Shown here: positions 1 through 9,544 of the stretch, piece by piece
Layout of the letters: each line of letters starts with the position of its first letter
How positions within the stretch are numbered: the stretch's first letter is position 1
From: Ophioderma brevispina
Taxonomy: Eukaryota; Echinodermata; Ophiuroidea; Amphilepidida; Ophiodermatidae
DNA length: 64,000 nt
Direction: 5' to 3'
Assembly: GCA_023653785.1 (NCBI GenBank)
Contig: JAMKCH010012780.1
Coordinates: 36,720-100,719, forward strand
The notes under the pieces: generated by a model
Told to the model about the DNA's origin: nothing
The model's database searches: none
What the model saw: the letters and a program-made list of their open reading frames with translations, nothing else
Position numbers and translations under genes: made by a program

Positions 1-240
1 TTCTTCTTTTGTCATCTCCCCGTCCTCTCGAACCCCCCATCCCTTTAACTCAAAGGCCCTTCTTAAAAATGCTTGTTAGCTGGCCTTTCCTCAGCAACAT
101 ACCCATACCAACAAACCCCATTTCGCCTTTGGCCAACACGGATCCACCACTCTTTTCCAACCCAACTCTTCTGCCTCAGCCTCACTTTTCATCCTATCCA
201 TCAACTTCACAACACCACACATCGCTTTCACCATGGCTCT
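1..240. repeat. Pyrimidine-rich low-complexity sequence
   Basis: The stretch is C/T-rich, with repeated CCCCA, CCAACACC-like and CTCTCT tracts. Its composition matches the C-rich block at 33.9-34.26 kb. Frames through it translate to Pro/Ser/Leu/Thr-rich sequence with no domain, so no gene is called. Confidence 0.45.
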
Positions 241-260
241 CTCTCTCTGTCCTTAAAATC

Positions 261-424
261 GGGAGTTTCCGTAACCTGACCCCTCTGACACTTTTTTCTG
301 ACACACTTATGAATTTGAAACCCTTCACAAAATAAAACACAGATTTATTCTGTTAAGGTTTCCGAATTCATAAGTGTGTCAGAAAAAAGTGTGTCAGATG
401 GGTCAGGTTACGGAAACGCCCCTC
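261..424. mobile_element. Foldback (MITE-like) element
   Basis: The two halves are inverted copies of each other with arms of about 60 bp. The left arm starts GTTTCCGTAACCTGACCC and the right arm ends GGGTCAGGTTACGGAAAC; both contain CTGACACACTTATGAATT-type sequence. The element is flanked by TTAAAATC on the left and TCAAAATC on the right, a possible 8-bp target duplication as in hAT elements. There is no coding capacity. Confidence 0.75.
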
Positions 425-768
425 AAAATCCCCATCTCATTTTTGCTCAGACACAGTTTCTCACTCGCATACATCATCACCGATCTCACACAACTCTTGT
501 ACAACTCTTATTAGGCAAATAAAAAGTTCATCTCAGAGAGCTGTGGATAGCTTTTAAAATTCATGATTTGAACAATGCATTATAAGAAGGTTTTTTATTT
601 GTTGTTATAAGTGTTTAGTTGTCTAAAATTTGGCTGCAAAATGGTCTGAAAAGTCATGCCTAAAATGCAATAAAAGTGTCATGCATATTGAACATGCTTC
701 TCAGCTTTTAAAAAATGGCTATCATTTCACACACATCATATTTGTTCTTTATCTTGTCCTAACCATAG

Positions 769-951
769 GGTGTTGGACGGAATCCTAGTACAGAAGTTAC
801 CTTCATGGCAAACAATAACGATGGTGGAGGCGGTGACTATCACACAACATACTGGGCTCAACCAACATTTGTGTCGACTCGCAAATACTACTGTCATTTC
901 TCGTCAAGCAATTACGGAGAATTGGATTTTGCTCATGATAAGTTTCATGAG
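769..951 (+). CDS. Sulfoquinovosidase-like GH31, exon a (N-terminal domain part)
   Basis: The exon has 61 codons, an AG acceptor (ending 768) and a GTGAGT donor (from 952), phase 0 at both ends. It opens GVGRNPSTEVTF and continues through GGGGDYHTTYWAQPTFVST to RKYYCHF and a closing His-Glu. This follows the YihQ segment GVGRN...GGDYYWTFFPQPTFVST.KYYCH...YHE almost residue for residue, a signature of the sulfoquinovosidase branch of GH31 rather than of lysosomal alpha-glucosidases. The segment belongs to the beta-sandwich that precedes the catalytic barrel. The frame is intact. A MITE begins about 9 bp into the following intron. Identification rests on recalled family sequence, not a database search. 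Confidence 0.85.
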
Positions 952-960
952 GTGAGTGTG

Positions 961-1225
961 TTAAAGGTCCATGGCCCGATCGCTAAAAGCCCCGTCCCCA
1001 GAAGCCCCAGATTTTACCGGAAGTGGTCAACTTTCTAGTATCGGAAGAAAGCTACTATTTTTCTCATTTACCCTCTAGCCAAAGACTGTTTGGTTTGGAA
1101 GTTATGAGCAAAAATGTGCCCCATTTTGGTCGACCAATATTAATTTTACACAGTATTCTATGGGGCTTACAAAATCACGTTTTTAGCTCCTGCAACAAAA
1201 AGGATTGAAATATCGGCGCAACGGC
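961..1225 (+). mobile_element. MITE family A (CATGGCCCGATCGC), truncated copy
   Basis: Starts TTAAAGGTCCATGGCCCGAT and matches the copy at 62694-63040 in the same orientation and the copy at 55737-56088 in reverse. The 3' end is missing. It lies just inside the intron after the 769-951 exon. Confidence 0.75.
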
Positions 1226-1265
1226 CAACAAGGCGTTGATAGTTCCACTCCTTAACAACCACAAA

Positions 1266-1548
1266 GTCAGTGGCGTACCGAGGCAGTCGATCCAGAGGAG
1301 GCAAAATTTCTTCATTGTCCCGGGGGGGGGGGCAAAATTTGTAAGTCATCCTGGTGATTTGCTCCAATTAAGTCTGGACTTGACGAAATGCGTGCATAGT
1401 GCACGAAAATCACTGAATTTAATTTTCCCCAAATTTAGGCTGAAATTGGTCAAAATTCCCTGAAGAATAGGAATGAAAATGAATATTTTGATCCATATCA
1501 TCCCTCTTTTTCGAACCAGAGGGGTCGGTACACCACTGCAGGAAGTAT
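1266..1548. mobile_element. TIR element, CAGTGGYGTACCGA family
   Basis: The element is bounded by CAGTGGCGTACCGA and its inverse TCGGTACACCACTG. The interior shares CTGAAATTGG...AAAATTC, GAAGA.TAGGAATG and ATATTTTGRTCCAT with 2568-2802, a diverged second copy. It contains a run of ten G at 1321-1330. Confidence 0.65.
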
Positions 1549-2000
1549 GCACTCGTCAAAATATTTTTGTCCCCAAGTATAACAGCTGAACAACCAGTAA
1601 AATGTGAAGATTCCATCCAAATTCCCAAAGCAAGTGTTGGTGGTTGGCTAAGGCTTCACAGCAAATGTCATCTTCCACCTTTTGAGTTTGAGGGCTTAGG
1701 GTTTGAGGAGAAGAGACGTCCAATAAACTTGGAAGAGCAAGTGGAGGAGGAGAGTAGGAGGGTTGGGTTGAGGTGGAGTGCAGTAATTGGTAAGTGGGAA
1801 GGAGAGAGTACGCGCGATTGCTGCGATGTGTGAGGTGTGAATCCGCCACCCTTGTTCACAGTGACAAAACCGATTTAAAAAACCTTTGGATTTTACCTAT
1901 ACCTACTGACTACCCATTACTCTCCTCATGAGCACATGTATCTGATTTAATGTGCAAACATTATTCTTCTCCTCATGTGTTTGTTTCCTTCTTTCAAGAG

Positions 2001-2044
2001 AGCCTTGTAAAGACACTGTGCACTCCCATTTTTTTTTCAACAAG
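2001..2044 (+). CDS. Possible 44-bp microexon of the GH31 gene
   Basis: YihQ has about 13 residues between the end of exon 769-951 and the start of exon 4917-5063, so a short exon of phase 0 to 2 is expected between them. This 44-bp open segment follows a pyrimidine tract ending ...TTTCAAGAG and ends at a good donor, AAG|GTAACT. It would encode SLVKTLCTPIFFST plus the first two bases of a codon completed by the next exon, giving ...TRVGTTY. Length and phase fit, but the residues resemble YihQ only weakly (hydrophobic then FF before the TTY). The acceptor sits at a tandem AAGAG, where the first AG would normally be preferred. Treat it as a candidate only. Confidence 0.25.
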
Positions 2045-2567
2045 GTAACTCAAGATCTATACTTTGTCGTTGTCCAAAGTATGAAGTGATGACACATGCG
2101 TGACCCAGTGCCGCTTTCAGTTGCAGTTGCGCTTATGCTTTTGCCTACTTGTGCACTAAAGTGGTACAGTTTATCAGCCAGTCGCTGTCTTCATACTTCC
2201 GATCTGAGCAAGTATAGGTCAATGATGGAACATGGATTTTCATTCTCAGGCAGTCTCTGGGATGTGCAATAATGACATGCACTCATGATGAGAGCACCTT
2301 TTCTTGTTATGAAATTTATAACATTTATAACATTGTGTTCAAAGTAAGACGACTAATTTTTTGAAGAGAGAATAAAAATATTTCAATGAAAGAAAAAAAA
2401 TAAAAAAATTAAAAAAATTTAAAAATAATAAGAATAAAACACTGGAGTGTACATTTTTGACCCCCACACCACATCATGATGCATGGAGCTTTGCGTTTAT
2501 GGCATATCCTGGCAGGCAAGCATACGTTGTGTTCAAATCGTCTCTGTTGCTCAGTCCAGTAATCCAG

Positions 2568-2802
2568 CAGTGGGCGTACGGTAGTCCGCTCCCGAGGTGT
2601 AAAATTCCCAAGGCAGCCCTCCAGAGTAGGCAAATTCTTCAGTCGTCCTGATGAATTCTTACCTTGATGAAATCGGCATAGCAAATGCGACGAATGCCGG
2701 ATTCCAACTTGAATTTTGCTCATTTAGTCTGAAATTGGTAAAATTCGACTGAAGAAGAGGAATGGAAAGGCATATTTTGGTCCATGGTCGTACGCCCCTG
2801 GG
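2568..2802. mobile_element. Diverged copy of the CAGTGGYGTACCGA element
   Basis: Bounded by GTGGGCGTACGG and its inverse-like TCGTACGCCC. The interior matches 1266-1548, including TCTGAAATTGGTAAAATTC and GAAGAAGAGGAATGGAAAG. Confidence 0.5.
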
Positions 2803-2989
2803 CCATTTCTAGCCAATGGGAAAACTTGCCCCATGTGCCCCCCGCCCCCCACCCGCCCCCCCCGCCACATGATAATCAATTAATCTACTGTCTCATCAAT
2901 GCATATCAATGGAGCTCTTGAGTAACCATACAAAATAGACCTACATATTTTGTATAGGATCTTTAAAGGTATATTACAAGATCCTAGCC

Positions 2990-3870
2990 TTCATTTTGTG
3001 TCGCCTGCCCGAATGCAGGAAGACACATATGGATTACTTTGTCAATGTTGTTGTAGTCTGTGGTTGATAGTCTGTTGTTGTTGATCGGTCCTGTTGTGAA
3101 AAATGGTCAATCATTTTTGCCTAATAATTCTCATAACTTTGAATGGATTTAAAACAAACTTGGATCACAGGTGCAACATGGATCCCCCACTTTTTGATGA
3201 GGTCGAAAGGTCACATTCCCAAGGTCAAAGGTCATGTGAGGTCAAGTTGTAATTGGGCTGAAAATGTAAAATTGACCTCATTGAAAAGTTGAAGTCAATT
3301 GGAACCAAACTAGAATCATAATGTGCAACATGGCATACCCCACTTTTTGATGAGGTCAAGTCACATGCCAAGGTCAAAGTCAGGTGAGGGCAAGTTGTAA
3401 AATCGGCTGAAAATGTAATTGACCTCATTTGAAAGTTGCAAGTCGATTGAACCAAACTTGAATCATAGGTGCAACATGGGATCCCTCATTTACATGCGGT
3501 CCCAAAGGGTCGCATAACCAGGTCAAAGTCATGTGAAGTCAAGTGTAAAATAGGCTGAAAATGTCAAATGACCATCATTGAAAAGTTGAAGTGCTTGAAA
3601 CTCAAACGTGAGATCATAGGTGCAACATGGGATCCCCCTCATTTACTAATGAGGTCAAAGTTCGCATACCAAGGTCAAGTCATGTGAGGTCAAGTTGTAA
3701 ATAGGCGAAAAATGTAATTACCTCATTGAAAAGTTGAAGTCAATTGGAACCAAACTTGAATCATGGGGCAACATGGGATCCCGGTTCATTTGTTGATGAG
3801 TCAAAGGTCCACATATCAAGGTCAAAGGCATGTTAGGCCTATCATTCACTAACCGCGATGCGGCACACAA
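2990..3870 (+). repeat. GGTCA-repeat element, about five 130-140 bp units
   Basis: The element opens TGTGTCGCCTGCCCGAATGC, then repeats a unit containing AGGTCAAAGGTCATGTGAGG, a GGCTGAAAATGTAA segment, GAAAAGTTGAAGTC, a GGAACCAAACTTGA segment, and GTGCAACATGGGATCCC followed by a GATGAGGTCAAAGGTC segment. It closes near CACTAACCGCGATGC. The same opening (reversed) and the same unit occur at 16440-17080, and the same closing motif at 46770. The units differ by many small indels. No coding content is seen. Confidence 0.8.
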
Positions 3871-4154
3871 GCGGGTCCTAGGACCGATGTATTTTGGTTT
3901 ATGTTCAGCTAGATATCCCCAAGAAAACTCAGGTTATTTCCAAAATTCAGTTGATTCTGACAGTGAGTTTTTTGATGTTATTCACAAATGTTTGTATCAC
4001 GCTACCCATAGGCCCGGTGTAAATTTCTGTTTTACGTTGTGTATGGACAGAAAATACAAGTTACGAAGGTCTTCAAGGCAGATCAATTGCATGTAAGATT
4101 AGCACACATACTATACTTAGGCCAATGGTTCCGATGATATAAGAATCTCACAAC

Positions 4155-4560
4155 TTTTGTGGGCCACCAAGCTATAGCTGGTAGGACCATTTAGCATCTG
4201 TTGTGCGTTGTAATGTGTGGATGATTGTGCGTAGGTTTGTGTCACTAGATTGTGTAGTTTTTTTTTAAAAATGACTCACTTGAAAAAGTTAATTCAATTG
4301 GAACCAAACTTGTGTCATAGTGCACCATGGGACCTCTCATATGTTATGAGGTCAAGGTCATGTGCCAAGTCAAAGTCATGTGAGGTCAAGGTTGAAAAAT
4401 AGGCTAAAATGTCCAATTTGATCTACAAATTCGAAAGTTGAGTTCAAACTTGAGTCATAGGTGCAATATGGGATTCCTCATTTGTTGATGAGGTCAAAGT
4501 CACATGCCAAGGTAAAGGTCACATGTGAGGTCATTGTAAAATGGGCTGGGTGGCCCACAA
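4155..4560 (+). mobile_element. TIR element with GGTCA units (GTGGGCCACC ends)
   Basis: Starts GTGGGCCACCAAGCTATAGC and ends GGGTGGCCCAC, the inverse. Inside are about two GGTCA-type units (GAACCAAACTTG, CACCATGGGACC, AGGTCAAGGTCATG). A second copy lies at 45815-46195. Confidence 0.65.
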
Positions 4561-4916
4561 GCTTCTATTCTTATGGAACATATGAGCACAAAAGAAGCCG
4601 AGAACACAAAATTCCTAGATTAGTGTTTAGTCGGAAAACCTGGTGTCTTGGTCACAAAATGGCCCGTTTCTTACCATTCTCATTGCCTTATAATTACTTC
4701 ATCTTTCGTAATTAGCTAGTGAATAACTCATCAAATCAGCTGGTAGACCTTGGGGTTATAACTCACTACAGTTGACATAATTAATATCCCTGGGGGAACA
4801 ATGAAATTTTCATCAAGAGAGGGGAAACATTCCCCTGGGCATAATAACGACTGCTCCCCTTACCTTTTTTAGATCAATCTGGGGAACAACACCAGGGAAC
4901 TTTAATTGTGAAACAG

Positions 4917-5063
4917 GGTGGGCACCACATACACTGAATTGGTTACCAAGCTGTCTGGATTTCTAGGTCGGCAACCATTATTACCCGAATGGCTCCATGA
5001 GGGCGCTGTGCTGGGAGTTCAAGGTGAACAGATGCTAGGCTGGGGATTCTGGGAACACGCACG
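4917..5063 (+). CDS. Sulfoquinovosidase-like GH31, exon b (start of catalytic barrel; 1-bp deletion)
   Basis: The acceptor is AAACAG|G and the donor ACG|GTAAAT. After the split codon it reads VGTTYTELVTKLSGFLGRQP, then LLPEWLHEGAVLGVQG, matching YihQ DTYISLLEKLTALLGRQP / ELPDWIYDGVTLGIQGG. The last Gln (codon 5020-5022) corresponds to YihQ Gln262, which contacts the sulfonate sugar. Just after it the frame slips: one G is missing at 5025/5026, where GGTGGAACA is expected and GGTGAACA is found. With that base supplied the segment gives GGTDARLGILGTRT, the same length as in YihQ, and joins the next exon in phase 0. Stops upstream in frame (TAA, TGA just before 4910) place the exon start at 4917. 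A MITE begins 17 bp after the donor. Confidence 0.8.
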
Positions 5064-5079
5064 GTAAATGCTCCCAAAT

Positions 5080-5439
5080 AAAGGTGCAACGAGAGATTTT
5101 GAGCACCCAGATAATTTGTCATAATATTGATTTCATATAGATTAGACACTCATAGAGGTTCTTCTTCCTTGTGATTTGCTACAGAAATGTCTTGAAAAGA
5201 TTGAAAAAAGGTTGATTTTGGACTTGCTTATATTTCAATTTAAAACATAGGCTGAATTTCGTATTTCCTCCTATACGAAATTATAAATGTGACAAGTTTT
5301 GTACCAAAGAACATTTCTCAGCTTAATCCTTTCATATGGGGATATTTTTGATGGAAAGGCTTACATCAGTGCCAAAATTAGAGTTTTCCAGCATTTTTTA
5401 GGGACACCTGTTTATTTTGAAATCTCTCGTGCACCTTTA
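5080..5439. mobile_element. MITE family B (AAAGGTGCAACGAGAGAT)
   Basis: About 360 bp with TIRs AAGGTGCAACGAGAGAT and ATCTCTCGTGCACCTT, flanked by AAA/TTT-rich target sequence. A second copy with a nested insertion is at 61630-62293. It begins 17 bp downstream of a GH31 splice donor. Confidence 0.85.
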
Positions 5440-5474
5440 ACTTCACTATAAAATGAAAAAACCTGGTCCCTCTT

Positions 5475-5818
5475 AAGGCTGACCTCAAGATTTTGAAATA
5501 TACGTCTTTTGGTGTGTTTTTTAACATTAGTCATGTCTAAAGATAGTCACCTAAATGCTTAATTCCAAAGTTAAGAGATCAATTGGATTTTTCGTTTTCA
5601 TGCAGTTAAATTTTTGCCATAATACAGTGCCATAGATTCCTGTAAAACAAAAATTTCCGGATCTGGAAATTTATAACAAAGTGTTTATTTCTATTGAAGA
5701 CTTATTTGAGCTGTTATTTTCACACAGGATTAGTATGTGGACAAGCATTATGTAGGTCAAAAACAGGATTGTTTGAAAATTTAGTTCACCCTCATCAGGA
5801 AATCTTGAAGTCAGCCTT
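5475..5818. mobile_element. MITE family C (AAGGCTGACYTCRAGATTT)
   Basis: TIRs AAGGCTGACCTCAAGATTT and AAATCTTGAAGTCAGCCTT enclose about 345 bp. Internal landmarks TCCGGATCTGGAAATT and GATTAGTATGTGGACAAGC recur in copies at 31705-31938 (partial), 56431-56803 (reverse) and, more diverged, from 59253. Confidence 0.85.
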
Positions 5819-6058
5819 CAATTTAATTTGAAACATACAGTTTTGTTTGTAGACTGTGAAGTTTTGTCTTTAATTTAATGCACCCCAGTTTGTTTGAATC
5901 TTTATAAGTAATCTGTAAGTAATACACAAAAAGATTATATGTTGAAATCTCCAGGTCTGCATTCAACTTTTGAATATTTCTGAAGGGCTGTGATACCACT
6001 TTTTAATCAAGTGTTATATATTTATTTCTCATGTACTTAATCTTTTTATTTGAAATAG

Positions 6059-6209
6059 AAAAGAGGCATTCGAGTGAGTGGTATGTGGATTCAAGACTGG
6101 GCTGGGAGGATTACGACATCTTTTGGAAGACGACTCTTCTGGAATTGGGAATGGGATCCTGAACAATATCCAAATCTTGATGTAGAAATCAAGAATCTTA
6201 AAGAAAAAG
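6059..6209 (+). CDS. Sulfoquinovosidase-like GH31, exon c (sulfonate-binding QDW...RxxW)
   Basis: The acceptor is AATAG|AAA and the donor AAAAAG|GTATTT; phase 0 in, phase 1 out. The reading is KRGIRVSGMWIQDWAGRITT then SFGRRLFWNWEWDPEQYPNL and a helix DVEIKNLKEK. It corresponds to YihQ residues about 277-326. Gln (6092-6094), Arg (6131-6133) and Trp (6140-6142) align with YihQ Gln288, Arg301 and Trp304, residues known to hold the sulfonate of sulfoquinovose. Ordinary alpha-glucosidases of GH31 do not have this Arg-x-x-Trp arrangement. The frame is intact. A tRNA-derived SINE starts about 20 bp after the donor. Confidence 0.9.
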
Positions 6210-6228
6210 GTATTTTATACTTTTATCG

Positions 6229-6395
6229 AGTGCGCGTGTGGTCCAGTGGATAGAGCATTCGGCTCGTGATACGAAGGTCGTGGGTTCGAGTCCCACTGTT
6301 GCCAACGCGTTGTGTCTTTGGGCAAGAAACTTTATCTCGATTGCCTCTCTCCACCCAGGTGCTAAATGGGGAGCTGGCTAGGGATATACCTTTTT
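6229..6395 (+). mobile_element. tRNA-derived SINE
   Basis: The tRNA-like head, 6230-6304, has a box A (GTGGTCCAGTGGATAG) and a perfect box B (GGTTCGAGTCC, 6283-6293). It is followed by a body with TTGGGCAAGAAACTTTATCT and GCCTCTCTCCACCCAGGTG. The body recurs reversed at 28316-28590. The absence of a paired acceptor stem and the attached body argue against a functional tRNA gene. Confidence 0.8.
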
Positions 6396-6399
6396 TAAT

Positions 6400-8630
6400 T
6401 CTTCTGACAATCAAACACTTGGTTATCTTTTTTACAGCAATCCAGGCATTTTTCATTTTTGACCCCTGTATTTTGAATTTTTCCCCCCTCCTTGCTTCCC
6501 CCACACTTTCAGGAGGGGCATCCCCGCTAAATTTTTTCTATAGGAAAAAGGGGGCACCCCCTAAATTTGTTCATTAACCTTCATAGAAGACAAATCCACT
6601 GAGAAATGATGCTGCTCTCCACGGTCACGGGAAATTGCTGCCCAAATGACCCAACTAATATGCTCAATATTTTGTCCCCGATGTTGTCTTTATCATGCCA
6701 GCCTGGACTTTTGTTAGCGAAGACCCTCTTTGATATACGTTCAGAGGCTCTATGCCTGCAGAGATCTCCTTTGTAATCAACCCACAAATCATCTTGGTTT
6801 TTCGGCCATTTCCTAAACGATAATCCTAAGACAACCTGATTACAGTTGTTAGTAATATGTCATTATAACATTGCAACTTACGTTAACTTTTTAACTATAT
6901 GTAACAGTCAGTTCCGAAAGTAATAGAATACAACACACTCCCCATAACTTAAGTTACGTTTTTAGATATTCAAATATAAATAAAAACCTTTCATATAACA
7001 AGAGTATCACCACATGCTTTATTTTATGGAAACCTACTTACCCACTTTAAAGGCAATGCTATAGGTTAATTTGACATATCTGAAATTGACACTTTTCGAA
7101 AACATGTTATAAAATTATCCCTTGAACTTTCATTTATTGCAGATTGTTTAATAAATCTTAATCATCTGAGAAAAACACATCGCCAATCAGAGATGAAAAA
7201 TTTACACTTACGTGACATGAGTATGAAACTTGCGTTACATATTATACCCTCCATTATGTTTATATTGTCCCTGCAAAATCTTATCAAGTGACATGTTTGT
7301 CGTTTTGACCCGAGCTACCAATGTAAAGATTATCATTACATTCCTGAAAATAAAATTTCCACTTGATTAAGCAGTTGAAAACAATATTTACCTTTAAAGG
7401 GCAGAATCGTGGATATCTTTCAGCAGATTTCGAAAACGTTTCACTTAAAATCAGCTATTATCGAGCTTCTCATCTTGTCAAGGAGCTCCAACGCATGGTG
7501 GCGCTTCATAGTTTTCGACCCAGCGACAGCAGAGGGTAGTCAGACGCTAAAGGTTTTGATTTAGCAACTGTTTTTAAATAAGTGGTAACATATGTTTTTC
7601 TATCTTGTATGTTTCATTTTTAGTCCCCTGCATCCAAGTTAATATTTAGAACTGAACAAAATGAAATTATTATAATGAAGGTCCTTTGGGGTAATAGCTG
7701 CTTAGAAATCGTAACTGTTAAAAGCTACTCCTACCTTTAGTTAGGTGTTTTGAAGTAGCATATGTCATATTTCTTAACCATACCATGTTTTGGGGCTGTA
7801 AATTAATCGTGACGCCCTTGCCGATTTCATACACATAACCTGATGCAGTTAAGACCTCTCCTGTCGTATGACGACTAACAAGAAATATATATTTAAGTAA
7901 ATTATGCTAATTTTCTTGTCTGTAACAACGCGGAATCATCATGAACACTGTACGTGGTAACGTAGGTTTCACTTATGTGTGCGACAAACTAAATCATTAT
8001 TTTTATGAGGCCAAAGTTAATCAATATATTCAATTTTTGCCTATTTCCAATACATTATGGACTATAGTTTTCATTGATAATATATGCTTCAAATTAATTT
8101 GCGTCTGAACAGGAAACAATGACATAAATGAAACTATTTTTATTTGCGACAAGGTGGTGTTTTGACTAGAACTCTGTAATACAACTTTCTTGGTTGGAAA
8201 TATACAATTACTTAAGAATCCAAAAATGTTATATATTTTTTACTTTTTATGTAAATATTTCACTTAAGAAAAGAAATTTTGATTTAAAGGTATGAGTTTT
8301 AGTGAAAACGTGAACTAATTCATGCGACGCGTTTTTCCAACTTGCGCCGATTTAATGGTTTTGACTTGTTTGTCTTAATTTTTTTTAAAGTAAGAGCTTC
8401 GCAATTTTGATTAGTATAGCCATGCAGGCAAAGGTTCAGCATTTAATTTGTGGTTGAGTTCCTGTGCACTCAATTCCCTATCAGTCCATTATGTTTTGGC
8501 AGTCCTCTTATGTTGGCCCCCATAATCTGCCACCTTTCTTACAGTTTATCTGATTGGCTTATTACACCATTAATCTGAGTAACCAATCAAAATCCTCTAT
8601 GTCCACTTGCACCTCTTAAAAGACACGATC
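6400..8630. other. Intron sequence, no gene seen
   Basis: This is AT-rich intronic sequence between GH31 exons. Apart from C- and G-rich tracts near 6480-6570 that belong to a dispersed repeat style, no exon, RNA gene or clear element was recognised. Confidence 0.4.
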
Positions 8631-8639
8631 AGTGAATTG

Positions 8640-8930
8640 AAAATATTTGAAATTTTGCAAGGAATAGCTTCAAAGTGAAGGATAAGTCTTTATGATTCTC
8701 ATAAGTTACCTTTTCCACCTGTAAATTGACCGAAAGGAAGAAAAAGTGCAGTGTTCCCTGATACAGATTCCCATTCAATTAACGTGTTGTAGTAAGGTCC
8801 GAACAGGCAGTAATTACTAAAATTTCCGTTCCGCCTTATTAGGTTGCTTCTGTCTATCATTTGCATGGTATTTAGGTACCATGTCCTTGTTACATACATG
8901 CGCAAAAATCTGATTTTGATGATTTTTTCG
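8640..8930 (-). mobile_element. Dispersed repeat, reverse copy of 38.35-38.62 kb
   Basis: On the minus strand it shares the landmarks TGTTACA/GTAACAAG, AAACGGAAATTT-like sequence, the AACACGTTAATTGAATGG motif and AAGGATAAGTC-type sequence with 38350-38620. Both copies are diverged by indels. Confidence 0.5.
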
Positions 8931-9227
8931 ATTTTCTGATTAGCAAATCACTGATAGTTCTTTAAGCTGTTTCAATTCTTACCATGTCTATAATTGCTTA
9001 ATTACATATTAACCCACTGAATAACCAGGGTAGTGCCATGGGCCATTTTTATGAAAATACATTGGGTATTGCAATTTGAACCATATTGGATGACAGTTTT
9101 TTTTACAATCCACCACTTACTGATTCACAAGTACTTAGGAGCTGCTGATACACACATATCACACAAATGTTTCCAAACAAATGTTGTTGATGGAAGTCAA
9201 CAACGTAAAGATTAAGAGTTTTGACTA

Positions 9228-9540
9228 AGCCTTCGTCCTATATTCTATTACCTCTGTCTGCCCATTATTGAAACATGCCGCATTCTTATTGGTCAGTTTT
9301 GGCTGCCCATATATTCTGCAATAATGGGTCGCGATGCATTTTCTCATTCATTAGAACACGCTGTTTTCGGTAATATAATAAAATAAGGGTTTGCAATCAT
9401 GTATGGGCTCATAACGTATCCTCGGCCAGAAAAACGTAAATAATGCGCTCGGCTGCGCCTCGCCCATTATTTTGTTTTTCCGACATCGGGACACCTTATG
9501 CCCAATGATACTGCATCACCCTTATATTCCTTAAATATGT
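9228..9540 (-). mobile_element. MITE family D (AATAATGGGC, GGCTGCGCC core)
   Basis: A reverse-orientation copy of the element at 58075-58395. Shared blocks are ATTCTATTACCTCTG, CTGCCCATTATTGAAA, ATTGGTCAGTTT, GCAATAATGG, CTCGGCCAGAAAAAC, CTCGGCTGCGCCTCGCCCAT and GATACTGCATCACCCTT. The palindromic centre pairs GGGCGAGGC with GCCGAGC. Confidence 0.8.
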
Positions 9541-9544
9541 GATT

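Noticed and set aside
3830..4096. 88-codon frame downstream of the GGTCA repeats
   Set aside because: It begins inside the repeat element's end motif (CACTAACCGCGATGC), which recurs at 46770. No domain.
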